Positions 27,203-37,700 of a stretch of 44,683 nt of DNA are shown one piece after another (the stretch's first letter is position 1; each line of letters starts with the position of its first letter). Made by a program: the position numbers and the translations under genes. This DNA comes from Chrysochromulina parva (lineage: Eukaryota; Haptophyta; Prymnesiales; Chrysochromulinaceae). The DNA is taken from positions 1 through 44,683 of the forward strand of contig PJAB01000086.1 in NCBI GenBank assembly GCA_002887195.1, read 5' to 3'. Under the pieces are notes generated by a model that saw only the letters and a list, made by a program, of their open reading frames with translations, was not told where the DNA came from and ran no database searches.

Positions 27203-28584
27203 TCACAGAGGCTCACACGGCTCACACGCCTCGGCAGCACCGGCGGCAGCCGCGTGTTCGCCGCCCGCGATGCCTTGATGGCCAGCTGCGGCTCCGCTGC
27301 TACTTAGAGCCGCATCCGCATCCAGACCGAACGCCGCAACCCACAGCGGTACGACGCCACTGTCGAGCCAGAGCACCAAGTCCGGTGGGCGCACTCCTTC
27401 CAGATCCGTGCTCTCGAGCACGATACCGCTGCGCAAGGGGTCGCGAAAGAAGCCACAGATATCCTCATCCGAGTAGCGCAGGCTGAAGTGGATCAGCACC
27501 CACGTGGTCGGCCTGTCGGCGGCGCGCTGCGCGAGGGCGTGCGGCCGCAGCCCGTGCCACGTGATGTGCCCGCGGCGCTCGGCTTCGGCCGATAAGGACT
27601 GCTCGAGATAGGTGCACTCGATCATGATGGTTGAACAGCGAAGGATTGGCCCATTGATGGCGCGGTCATGCGCGAGCGCCTGGATCGCGTCGTGTCGGTA
27701 GCAGATATCATCAGAGGTCATCACAGGTCATCAGAGGTCATCGGTGGCGATCAGGCGCACTCATCTGGATCGTCGTATCGGTTACAAAGGCGAGCACAGG
27801 TTATCAGAGGCCATCCGTGGCCATCAGTGTGGCCAGCAGGCGCAAACACCTGGATCGTCGTATCGGTTACAAAGGCGAGCAAGAGCCTCGCCTCCTTCTG
27901 AACCTCCTCGTACACCGGCTCGCCGCGCGCCTGTGCCGCCTTGACGTTGGCGGCGGTGACGCGCTTGTCGGTACCGATGAGCTCGCGACGAAATTTGTGT
28001 GTCGACCGCGCCGGCTCGCCGAGTACATATCCAATCGCCGTCGAGCGGTGCCAAAGTTGGGTCGTGTGCACTTCGAGAGTGGTGGCCGCCTTCTTGCCGA
28101 CCGCGACTTGCAGCTTCATCCCGCCCTCGACGGGCCGCCAGGTTTGAAGTCCCTGCTGGAACATCGATCCTGGACTCGCGTGCGCGTCCTCATCTGGCGG
28201 CGGCGCGTACTCCGCTGGAAGCTCCTCATCAGCGTCAACTTTACATGCCCAAGAGAGTTGGCAGAATTCGCGAAGGCGGTGCACGATCGGTGCAGGCGCC
28301 ATGATGTGGATGGGCGGTGCGCCATCGCCATAGTGCCTCAGCAGAGCTGGCAACGCGTTCATGTGATCTATGTGGCCATGACTGACCAGGATGGCTCGAA
28401 CTCCGTTTCCAACAAGACTCGATTGCAGAGGGAGGTCGACGCCCGCGTCCAGCACCACCCCTATTTCGGGGAGGAAGAATCCGGTGCGTTCCATCGCACG
28501 ACTATGGCCCGCAAGGGTCCATTCGGTGTGTGGCACTCGCCAACGGTGCTTGAAGTACTCGTGCTGCGGAAGCGTGCGCGACAT
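27203..28584 (-). CDS. RNase Z-like metallo-beta-lactamase hydrolase
   Basis: Two exons, 28584-27850 and 27679-27203 (phase 0), 403 residues. The MBL fold is shown by the metal motif SHGHIDH (H-x-H-x-D-H, about residues 69-75), LAFVTDTTIQ (the later Asp motif, GDT-type), IMIECTYLE after the junction, and VLIHFSLRYSD near the end (final His). The opening GHSRAMERTGFFLPEIGVVLDAG is the usual first strand pair. Order and spacing match RNase Z-type hydrolases that process tRNA 3' ends or act on related phosphodiesters; the true tRNase Z exosite is not obvious, so substrate is uncertain. The C-terminal 45 residues are Ala/Gly-rich. The intron carries duplicated exon sequence. Divergent from the SET gene. 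Confidence 0.8.
27680..27849 (-). other. Intron carrying a copy of the upstream exon end
   Basis: 170 bases on the minus strand, GTGTTT...ATCCAG. A 32-base stretch of the exon end (27850-27881, coding for AFVTDTTIQ) is repeated exactly inside the intron at 27765-27796, and a degenerate third copy abuts the 3' splice site. Several gene-sense TGATGACCTC units lie between. Confidence 0.85.
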
Positions 28585-29127
28585 TTAGACTGAGTGTGTA
28601 GAAGAGAGGTCGAGCGCAATTCGCGAAGTGAAGAGCTTGCCTTTTGCAATCAGCAAAAAAGCGCCACGCTCTATTTGAGGCAACTTCTGGCACCCCTTTT
28701 CAGGTTGGAAACAGCAAAAACCCCAAACGCAAACGAGCCTTGCGGCAAATCGAGAAAGAGTCGTTCGACTCCCTCGGAAAAAACCAACCTGTTTTGATTC
28801 ATTAGATGTTGATCCCGTCCGGTATCGAAGTACAAATGTACCAGTCAAAATTGTACACAGCCGAAATACTCGGACCGCACTAAGAACTTAAACACACAGA
28901 GGGTATACAGAGAGCTGCGCTCGGACGCCCGCGGCTTGAAATATGTCGGTAGAGATGTTTGCGACGTGGTGGGTCAGGAAACTTTGGGTGTCGGTGTGAT
29001 TTTTCGGAGTTTTATCGAAGACTTTGAACTGTACAGTACTGTGTAGAAGTCACACAGACACATTCACATTCACACACATATTCACACCACTTTTTTCCTG
29101 AGCGTGCTTGCTTGCTGCAAGAGGGAC
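28585..29127. promoter_or_regulatory. Shared upstream region, MBL and SET genes, 543 bp
   Basis: Divergent promoter region, AT-richer than the genes. Holds A-rich tracts near 28640-28790 and a CA/TTCACA simple run at about 29048-29092. No specific operator recognised. Confidence 0.45.
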
Positions 29128-31427
29128 ATGCTCGCGTCCGTCCTCCTTCGCTTCATTCTCCTCCTCCCCACATGCGCTCTTGTGGGCGCGATGGTCGCGC
29201 GCAAATTCGTGGAGCTTCCGCCAGCGAAGGGCATGATGCTCGCCAAGACGTGGCAGGCCTTATTGAAGGACGCTGATGCGTTCACAATCGTGCCCGATGG
29301 TAAGTCGGGCAAGAAGCTGAAGGCCGTGCCCATCCAAGGCGACGAAGTCGCCCGACGAAAGCTCTGCCGGCAACAGCTGCAACTGCTCCAGGAAGCGACG
29401 CAGGAGATGGTGGCCGCTGACCTCTCCGACTACCCGCGGGCTAAGCGGCAACTCATCGAGACGCTCAGACTCGGCGGCGCTCCGCGAGGCGCGAACACCA
29501 AGTGTTTCGTCTCGCTCCCAGTAAATGGGAGTGGAGCGACCACCCTCTCGCTGGTGGAGACGCTCGACGCGCACTGGTCAGTCCTCGCCTTGTGCGTGCG
29601 GCCCGACGAGAAGCAGCTGCCTGGCATCATCGAGGCAGAGGCTGCGACGCTGGACGCACTTCGCGGGCTCTGCACGAGCGAGGGCGCTGCACTAAGCGTG
29701 CTCTCCGACGCCGCTGCCTCGTTTGCGGCGAGCTGGGAGCGCCTTGCCCTCACCGCGTCCGCACCGGATGGCATTCAAAGCATTTGGCTGCGCTGCGCGT
29801 CTCCCTCGGAAGCTGGTGGAGCTTCACAGCTGGTCGAAGACGACCCCGCGGCGGCACTGTTTGAGTGGGCATCACGAGGTGGCGCGTACGTCAGCGAGGC
29901 ACTTCGCCTCTCCGTAGAGAGCGCCAAGCGGCCGCGTGGCCTCGTGATTTCGGCGACTGACGTACCTGCAGGTACCTTTTCTCTGAGTGCACTGAGGGAC
30001 ATGAATGGAATCCCTGAACTGACTCGAGTGACTGTATGTACTGGACTGACTGGACTGTCGTGCCTGCAGGCACCGTGCTTCTGACGCTGCCTGGTGCACT
30101 GCAGCTCGGTGTGGGCTCGGCATCTAAGGGCAGCGAAAGCGACGGCACCGCGAGCGGCGAAGCTGGACGAAGCGTTCTAAGCGTGCTACTCGATGCTACG
30201 CCTGCCGCCATGAGAAGCCTGCGGCTCGGCATTTCCCTCTGGTCCGAGATCAAGCGTGGCGCAGCATCACCCTTCGCTCCGTACCTCGACCTTCTGCCCG
30301 AGACCCTCAGCTGTTGCCTTGCGCCCGGTTACACTGCCGAGGCCTCCGAGGCGCTCAGAGCCTGGCCACCGACGGCGGCGCGTGTAACCGCCATGCGTGC
30401 GGCACTGCGTGCGCAGCATGCTACACTCCGGCGTGCCGCCGCCGTGGCGTCGGTCGAGGCACCGACACTCGACGAGCTCGGCTGGGCCTCGGCGATCGCC
30501 GGCTCGAGAGCATACCGCGTGCGCGGCTCTCGGGGACAGGCGGGCGACTCGGCGTGCTTGCTCCCGATCATCGATTTGGCCAACTACGCTCCATCGGTGC
30601 AGGCAAACGCCGAGCTGCGCAATGCTCCTACCGGAGAGGCGTTGGGCGCGAGCGCCGACCCTCTTGCTGTGTCGCTCTACGCAAGCCGCGATCTGCAAGC
30701 GGGCACCGAAGTGCTCATCGACTACGGGAGCGGCACTCCGCTGACCAATGAGCGTCTGCTGCTTGAGTATGGCTTTGTGCTGCCGCCAGATCATGGCAGT
30801 TTGGATTCTCTCGAGCTACCATTTGGGGCCATCGCCGTCGGCATGCAGGCCATTGCAGGCGCGGAGGGCGAAGCATCTGCGGTGGGCGCAGCCGACGGCG
30901 GCGCTGGTGTCGCCGAGGCGACCACTTCAGAGGGAGATCAGGGAGATCAGGGAGATCAGGGAGATCAGGGAGATCAGGGAGATCAGGGAGATCAGGGAGA
31001 TCAGGGAGATCATCGCATACTCCTCCTGCGTCAGCAACAGCTGCTGGCCGAGCTGGGCGACATTGAGCGTGCGGGTCTCGTCTTCGCAGCTGATGGCGCC
31101 CCCAACGAGGCCACTCATGCTCTCGCGCTCATCCTCGCAGCTCGGCGCTCCGGCGAACTCCCCCCCGGTCTCTCCGCGAGCGATCTCGTCGCCAGCGCTA
31201 GGGCAGGGACGGCGCCGAAGGCGGCTGCGGCTGGTGAGCTCGCGCTGCGGGCGCGGCGCGCTTTGCATGCGGTCGTGCGCGTGGCGCTCGAAGAGCTCCT
31301 GGCAGGCGCGGCGGGCGATCCTCGAGCCGAGGTGAGGGCTGTGGGCTTTGAAGCGGCCGCCCGCGACTTTTGCGAGACGCGACGGGTAATCCTCGAGCGG
31401 GCATGCGAGAGGCTCTCCTCAGCTTAG
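29128..31427 (+). CDS. SET-domain protein of the Rubisco-LSMT/SETD type, signal-peptide bearing
   Basis: Exons 29128-29971 and 30070-31427 (phase 1), 733 residues. The start MLASVLLRFILLLPTCALVGA looks like a signal peptide, so the protein enters the secretory pathway or a complex plastid. Residues about 35-250 form an N-terminal region I cannot name. The SET part begins at GGAYVSEALRLSVES...GLVISATDVPAG|TVLLTLP, continues with SPFAPYLDLLP and SACLLPIIDLANYAPS (equivalent of the N-H-x-x motif; His is replaced by Tyr), and ends with AGTEVLIDYGSGTPLTNERL and LLEYGFVLP. These are the landmarks of SETD3/SETD6/Rubisco large-subunit lysine methyltransferases. A run of about eight Asp-Gln-Gly units interrupts the C-terminal substrate-binding region. 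Target unknown. Confidence 0.75.
29972..30069 (+). other. Intron of the SET gene
   Basis: 98 bases, GTACCT...CTGCAG, phase 1. The intron start GTACCTTTTCTCTGA resembles the exon 2 start GCACCGTGCTTCTGA, and CTGCAG precedes both. It contains repeated CTGAC/CTGGACTGA words. Confidence 0.8.
30932..31011. repeat. 9-bp tandem repeat (GGGAGATCA)
   Basis: About nine copies, in frame, coding for (Asp-Gln-Gly)n in the SET protein. Almost uniform copies suggest a young, unstable array. Confidence 0.95.
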
Positions 31428-31695
31428 GAGAGCCGAAAGTCGAAAGTGACCGCGCCGAGCGCCGTTAGCATTTTACGATGCGTCGTCTCGAACGCTTAAA
31501 TTCGAAGTTATACATGAAGTTATAACACCACAGTATAAAACAGAACGCACTTTCACGTTTCAGCTCGCTCGAAAGCGCCACCCGGTCAATACCGGTCGAA
31601 AATTGTACCCCGCGGCACCAAACGGCGACACAACACGACCTGCACACCACAAGATAGATACAAGATAGTGCGCCATATGCACACCCCCAGCCCCA

Positions 31696-31886
31696 CCGCA
31701 ACCACACTCATTAGTTGCATCCTCAGACCCGGAACTGCGCGGTGGCAGTGCAGCATCGGCTTGTTCAGATCTCATCTCGCCACAGAACGGTTTCCTCACC
31801 GCAACCACGCTCATTTGTATCCTCAGACGACGGTGGCAGCGCAGCATTGGCCTGGAATCGGCCTATTCAGGGCACCTCGCCAGAAC
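31696..31886. repeat. Imperfect ~95-bp direct duplication
   Basis: The block from ACCGCAACCACACTCATTAG (31696) to the CTCGCCACAGAAC near 31788 recurs from ACCGCAACCACGCTCATTTG (31799) to CTCGCCAGAAC near 31886, with shared GTGGCAG.GCAGCAT and substitutions or small indels. Confidence 0.75.
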
Positions 31887-31990
31887 ATGTACGTTGCCCC
31901 AGGAGCTCAAGAACCTCTCACGGTTTCCCTGTGTGAACCTTCCTCTGCACCACCTTCCTCTGTGCACCTTCCTCTTCTCCTCTGCTCGTA

Positions 31991-32098
31991 ACGATGGCGA
32001 TGAGACGAACCCACATAACGATGGCGATGAGACGAACCCACATAACGATGGCGGTGAGACGAACCCGCATAACGATGGCGGTGAGACGAATGCGACTC
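31991..32098. repeat. 27-bp tandem repeat, four copies
   Basis: Unit ACGATGGCGATGAGACGAAC plus CCACATA, starting at 31991, 32018, 32045 and 32072, the last diverged. Non-coding on both strands as far as I can tell. Confidence 0.9.
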
Positions 32099-32162
32099 GC
32101 ATTCGGAGCTCGCATGCTTCGTCGCGCAGCCACAATTGAAGCCCCTTTCCGTTCAAGAGCCT

Positions 32163-34542
32163 TCAAAGCATCTCCAGCTCGCGCGCGTGTTTCTCTTTCT
32201 CGCGCGCCTGTCTGCCGCGCAAAACCGCCTGCACCTTGATCGCCGCGGTCTGTTCACGTGTTCTGTTCAAGAGGTCCATCGCGAGGACGGAGCAGATCGG
32301 GAAGACGGATGCGCACGCCAGGATGCCGAAGCCTTCTGAAGCGGAGGAGGCCAGGGAGCAGCCGACGCCGATGTAGAGGACGAACGGCACGGTAACGGGG
32401 CCCGTGGTGACACCGGCAGAGTCCCATGCGATGCATCGCAAATCTTCCGTGGAGGCCGCGGAGAGGGAGAGGGCGATGAAGTACATAATCAGGAGGATGA
32501 TGATGAGGGGCACACCGAAGAGGATCTTGGAGACCCCCACGCCCATGCCGATCGCCACGCCGAACGAGACTGCATAGACGAGCATATTCTTCGAGAAGCT
32601 GCCCTTGGACAGGTGCTGTACAATCCCACCGAGTACGTTGAGGCCCGGCTCGGCGCGTGTCGCAAGGAAACCCAGGAGGAAGAGGACGAGGAAGGCGATG
32701 AAAATGCCCGACGTGCGCGGGAAGTACGGGCTCTCTGAGCAATAGTCCGGCTTCTTGCATGTGGGGTCGTCGGCGTGGTGGTGCGGGGATCGTGTGCAGT
32801 ACTCCGGCAGCAGTGCCGTATCGCACAGCTCGGGGTTCTCGGAAAGGTCCATGTAGGACGCAGGGATCAGGCTGCCCACATTGCCGCCGAGAGAGGAGAA
32901 CCCAAGCGTCAGGCCCACATTGAACAAGAACATGCCCACGATGCCCTCGAACATGCCGGCAATCATCACGACATTGGAGCCGAAGCCGGTTTCGTCACCA
33001 ACATGGGCAGGAGCCGACTGCCCGACTGTAGAGCCGGCCAGTCCGTGATGCCTCATCATCATGACAGTGATGGGGATGTAGGTCTTCAGCGAGGTCTTTT
33101 GTCTCTTCAGTTTCCTACTGTCCTCCGAGGGCTGGGGGGATGGGGGGGAGATGCAAGGGAGATGTAAGGGAGATGCAAGGGAGATGCAAGGGAGATGCGT
33201 CAGAGTGGTGAGAGAGATGCAAAGGAGATGCGGGAGGAGATGGGCGCGAGCGTGTACCTTGGTACTCTTCACAAAGAACGTGAAATAGGGGAGCGGCTTG
33301 CCCAGCACGACCTTGACGAGGAACAGGAGGATGAGGAAGAGGGGAGCGACGGCACGCGTGGCGCCGTAGATCTGCGAGGGAGATGCAGGGAGATGCCAGG
33401 GGGTATGAGGAGGAGAGGAAGGAGGAGAGCGAGGCGCGCGTGCCCTGGTAGAGAGTTGCGCGCCCGGGATCGTGCTCCAACATGTGCGCTCAGGCTCGAG
33501 ATGTAGCGGAGATTCGCACCTGTGCCCCCGGAGTCACATCAAAGAACCCGAGCTCCGGCTCAATGTACTCGACTCCACAACCGCGGGCCGCGATAGGGCT
33601 CATCTGGCAACGGGCGGCCTTGCCTCGGGCGATGATGTCGTCCTCGTCTTGCGTGAAGGAGAGGTAGGTGCCGTAGCACTGCACCATCATGATAGGGAAG
33701 ATCGAGGCGAGGGTGACAATGCCAAAGCCCTCGAGCGCATTCTCCTTCTTCTCAGCGGGTGCATCCGAAGAGAGCGCGGCCTCGGCCGCCTTCTGAGCGT
33801 TGACGGTCTTCATGACGCCGATGCCGAGGGCAAGGAGCACTGGGACGGTCACGGGGCCCGTCGTGACGCCGCCACAGTCCCACGCGAACCCGAGCACCGG
33901 CCGCAGCCGAGGGTCTCCCCACCACATGTAGCACGAAAGGCCCATGGTCGGCAGCAACGTCGAAAAGATGAGCGGGAGCAGCGGCCAGTCCTTGACGAAA
34001 CGCAGAGTGCCCAGAATGGCGGCCAACCCGACGCCGATGCCCACCATCAGCACGGTCGTCTGCGTGTTCTCCTTGAGCGCGCAGTAGAGGTATGCTGCCC
34101 TCTCCGGGTCGACTTTGTTCGCGAGCGGCGCGAGGGACGCGATCGCTGGCTCAGCGTACGTGACCGTGACGCCCAGAACGAACGCCACGAGGAGGATCGC
34201 CGGCAACGGCAGCACCTGGGGCAGCTCGACGCCCAGCTGGTCACTCAGTGGCATGATGGTGACGCGCAGGGCGTCGACGAAGAAGACGAGGCCGACGACC
34301 GCGCAGCTCAAGCCGAAGATCATTTCGGTGCTGGGAGGCATACCCTCCTGGAAAAAAACGTACATCCACGCCATGAGCAGGATGGTGATCGGTAGGATGG
34401 CCATGAGTTGCTCCTTGGCCAGTTCGTAGTAGTGGCAACTCAGATCCACATCCTGGTCCTTCCATTCGCACGTAGAGGAGAGGAAGGATCGGAGACTCTC
34501 GGAGCTGCCCATCGCAGCCAACCCCTCCAAGAAGATCGACAT
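32163..34542 (-). CDS. Two-module DUF1538 membrane transporter with C-terminal IQ motif
   Basis: Exons 34542-33520, 33371-33258 and 33131-32163 (phase 0), 701 residues from a true ATG. Each half is a DUF1538 module: the first has YAEPAIASLAPLANKV, AWDCGGVTTGPVTVP and GFGIVTLASIFPI; the second has RAEPGLNVLG, AWDSAGVTTGPVTVPF and GFGILACASVFPI. About 12 hydrophobic segments are visible. Bacterial relatives have been described as Na+(K+)/H+ antiporters (UmpAB); transport of ions here is inference. A Cys-rich, His-containing loop between segments of module 2 (LCDTALLPEYC...CKKPDYCSESPY) is probably extracytoplasmic. The C-terminus AIKVQAVLRGRQAREKEK fits an IQ calmodulin-binding motif, not typical of the bacterial proteins. 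Both introns are pyrimidine-rich in gene sense. Confidence 0.85.
33132..33257 (-). other. DUF1538 intron 2, iterated pyrimidine repeat
   Basis: 126 bases on the minus strand, GTACAC...CCCCAG. About five gene-sense copies of an 11-base unit CATCTCCCTTG precede the 3' splice site. The frame stays open through the intron, so retention would add 42 residues. Confidence 0.8.
33372..33519 (-). other. DUF1538 intron 1
   Basis: 148 bases on the minus strand, GTGCGA...CTCGCAG, phase 0, with a TC-rich 3' part (CTCCTTCCTCTCCTCCTC, CATCTCCCTG). Splicing joins TPGAQ to IYGATRAVAPLFL. Confidence 0.8.
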
Positions 34543-34762
34543 CCCGATCCCTCAACGGATGCTGCAGCCGTCAACTGCCAGCTGGGACTAGCGCAGATGA
34601 GAGCGCTTGCGACGCCGTCCAAAATGTGGAAAGCGCGTGCGTCGGCCAAAAAATCTGTAAAATGTTCTGCTAATTGGCCAGAAGTTCTTTCTTTTGACGA
34701 ACCCCATGACACGCCCCCCGCGCCTCTCACGTGTCCAGTCGTCGCCTGCTACCGTCAGCCCG

Positions 34763-37700
34763 TCACAGCTCCTTCGAGGCCTTTCGTGCTGCCGGCTGCC
34801 GGAGCTGGATCTCGACCATCACCCAGCCTGTGATCGCGTCTTTGGACGCGTCCTTATCGTACTGGTCGAGCCACAACTTGAGCTGATGCGGCTTGCCATC
34901 AGCATAGCGCGACAAGTCGAGCAGGCACTCGCCGAGGTAGTCATCCGAGCCGTGCCGGTCCCAATCGAAGCACACGAGGTGGAGCAGGGCACGCTCGCTC
35001 ACGAGCGGCGCAAGTCCCCAGTCAACCTTGTTCCACTTGGGCTGGAGCGTCTCATGGCAGGTCTCCGAGCGCCACATGTGCTCGCACGTGAGCTGCGCCT
35101 CGGGGCACCACACGTGGATGTCGCAGTACGGGTCCGAGGCGCCGTTGTCATCGGCCGCGAGCAAGTCAGCCCCGTGGAGGAGCTTGAGCGTCAGAGAGTG
35201 CGACGTGTGCTCGCGCGGCACGCTGCCAATGCTCTCGCCCACACCCTGCGCGCCGCGTCCAAAGAATTGGAAGATCTTACCCTCGCGCACGCGGTGGCTG
35301 CCCATGCGCTTGCGCACGGCCTCGGCGTACCTCGCTGCCGACAAGTCGTACACGGACGGCGCGCTCGGCGCGCGAGCGAGCACGCTTCGCCAAAAGGTAC
35401 CGATTTGGACCTCGTCGCCGAGCGCTGGCGCTGGCGCTGGTGGCCCGACGCCCTTGAGCACGTTCTTGGTAGTTGGCACGGCCCCTTTGCCTGTGTTGGC
35501 GAGCCCCTTGGACATGACGCGCCCCGGGGTCGGTGGATCCTCCGAAGGCCCCGCTGCGCTTGCCTTGCTGGGATTGGGGGGGGCTCCGCCTCCGCCTCCG
35601 CCTCCGCCTCCGCCTCCTCCTCTGCCTCCGCCTCCGCCTCCGCCTCCATCTCCGCCTCCACCTCCGCCTCCGCCTCCGCCTCCGCCTCCTCCTGCGTCGT
35701 CATCGTCGATGAGCTTAAGCACCATGCGCACCTGCCCGCTGACCGGCTCGCCTTGGCGATCGAGCGGCGCCTGCACTTTGAACCACGCGTCGAGCTCGCC
35801 GGCGCCGTCGTGCGCCTGCAGCGCGCTCAGCGGCAGTAGCACCTCGCCCAGGTAGTCGTCTTTTTTGCCGAAATCGTAGTCAAAGATCACCACGTGCAAC
35901 AGAGAGTCGATGGACGCGAACGGGATCTCCCGCGGTCCATCCTGGGTCCACTGCGGGCTGCACGTCTTTTCCACCGTCGTGGTCGACCAGGCAGATTGCT
36001 CCAGATGCACCGAGCAGTACGGATCCGAGGTGCCCTGCGTCCGCTTGGGGCCAAACAAGCCGTCTCGGCTCGGCTCGTCCGCGGCGATGAGATCTCGTGC
36101 CTCCTTGATGACCATGCGCAGCTTGCCCAGTGGCCGGGCAAGAGCTACGATCTTATCCTCGGGCCTGCCTCCACCCATCGTCCGCTCCTTGCTGAGGGCA
36201 TCGGTGCTGCGGTGCCCACTTAGCTCGGTGAGCAACGTCCCCTTGAGCTCCTCGAGGACGTCGGTTGCGCGGTCCGGCTTCCAGCGCTCGCCATGGGCCT
36301 CGAGAGCCACCGTCAGGTGCACCTCGCCCGTCACAGCTCCTTCGATGCTCGCTGGCTGCTCGAGGCGAAACCAGTCTTCGATGGGCGCTCCGCCGGGCAC
36401 GAGCCCGCACAGATCCAGCTTGACGTCGCCCATGAATGTGTGCGCGTTCATATTGTTCTTGTCGAACATGACCAGGTGAAGCAGCTCGTTGGTCGCCTCG
36501 ACATCGAAGATGGCGCTCTCATTCCAAGTCGGGCTGAGCGTTTTTTCCTTGCATGTGGTGCGGTAGTAGCGTCCGCTGGCCTCACGCCCGTGACCCACCC
36601 ACAGCTCGCAGAACGGGTCGGACGTGCCGCCCAAGTCTTTAGCCGCCAGTTCCCGCCCACGCCCGATGGTCACGCGGATCGTGGCGATGGCAGAATGGGC
36701 CGCAAGTCGCGCTGGCGGCGACGACGAGGCGCTGTAGTCCGTCTTGGGGCCAAATAGACCTCTTGGGTGGTGCTTGCCGTGTCGGCGCGCCTCGAGCGCG
36801 GCTGTGCGCTCCTCACGTAGGAGCGTCAGGTGCACTATGCGGTCGAATGGGCCAACAGCGGCGGCGCTCTTGGCGCGAGAAGCGTCTTTTGCGCCCTTGT
36901 CGCTGGTCGTTGGCGGCCACTGGCTGGTGGGATCCGGAATGACGAGCTCGGGATGGCGCTCCCGCAGCGCGCGATCGAGCCGGTCCATGTCGGTGTGCAC
37001 CTCACGTAGAGCGGCCGGGCTGAGAGGACCGCGCGCCGCCTCGAGCACGTTCCACGGGCTGTATGAGTGCCCGCCATGGCGCCCAAAGTCGGGCCCAGGT
37101 GAGTAGCCATGCCGCATCCATCCCGGACGAGGGTCGGGCAAATGCGCGGGCCAGTGGCTGGCATGCTGCGGATCGTACGAAGACGGCGGCGGCCTGTCGT
37201 AGCCGGCGGACGGCGGCGGCATGTAGGCCTGCCAGGCGGGCGGCTGCATTGGCCTGCCTGCTAGCCGATGTGGCGAGCCGACGCGCGGCGGCACGCCTAA
37301 GCGCAGCGGCGATGGCTGGCTGCCGGTAGGCTGCCAGCGCGCGGGCATCGAGTGGGGTCTCCAGTGGGCCGAAGGGCTCCAATGCACCTGAAGAGGGAGG
37401 TCATCAGAGGTCATCAGTGGCAATCATTCATCATCTCGAGTGGAGTGGGGTCTACAGTGTGCCGAGGGGCCAATATGCACTCAGTGGCAATCAGTGTCCA
37501 TCAGTGTCCATCAGTGTCCATCAGTGTCAATCAGGGGCCAATATGCACCTCCATGTGCAGTAAGACATCAGTGAGGACGCCACGATACTCGAGCTGGAAT
37601 GGCCCATGAAGCGAGCCAAACTCGCGCACGTCGACGAGCGCGACCACACACCGTCCGAGCGACTGCGGCATGGCGCCGCCGCCGCCCTCCCGAACCGATG

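Larger units (their letters stand above)
31428..32162. other. Convergent intergenic, 735 bp
   Basis: Between the SET stop and the DUF1538 stop. AT-richer near 31480-31560, then two separate duplications listed below. No gene recognised. Confidence 0.55.

Noticed and set aside
30927..31268. Minus-strand frame with repeated Ile-Ser-Leu
   Set aside because: It is the antisense of the 9-bp array encoding Asp-Gln-Gly in the SET protein.
31991..32098. CRISPR array, from the regular 27-bp units
   Set aside because: Units are directly adjacent with no unique spacers, no cas genes are present, and the DNA is eukaryotic.
35191..35703. Minus-strand Glu/Ala-repeat frame
   Set aside because: Another frame of the poly-Gly-coding hexanucleotide array in the EF/C2 gene.
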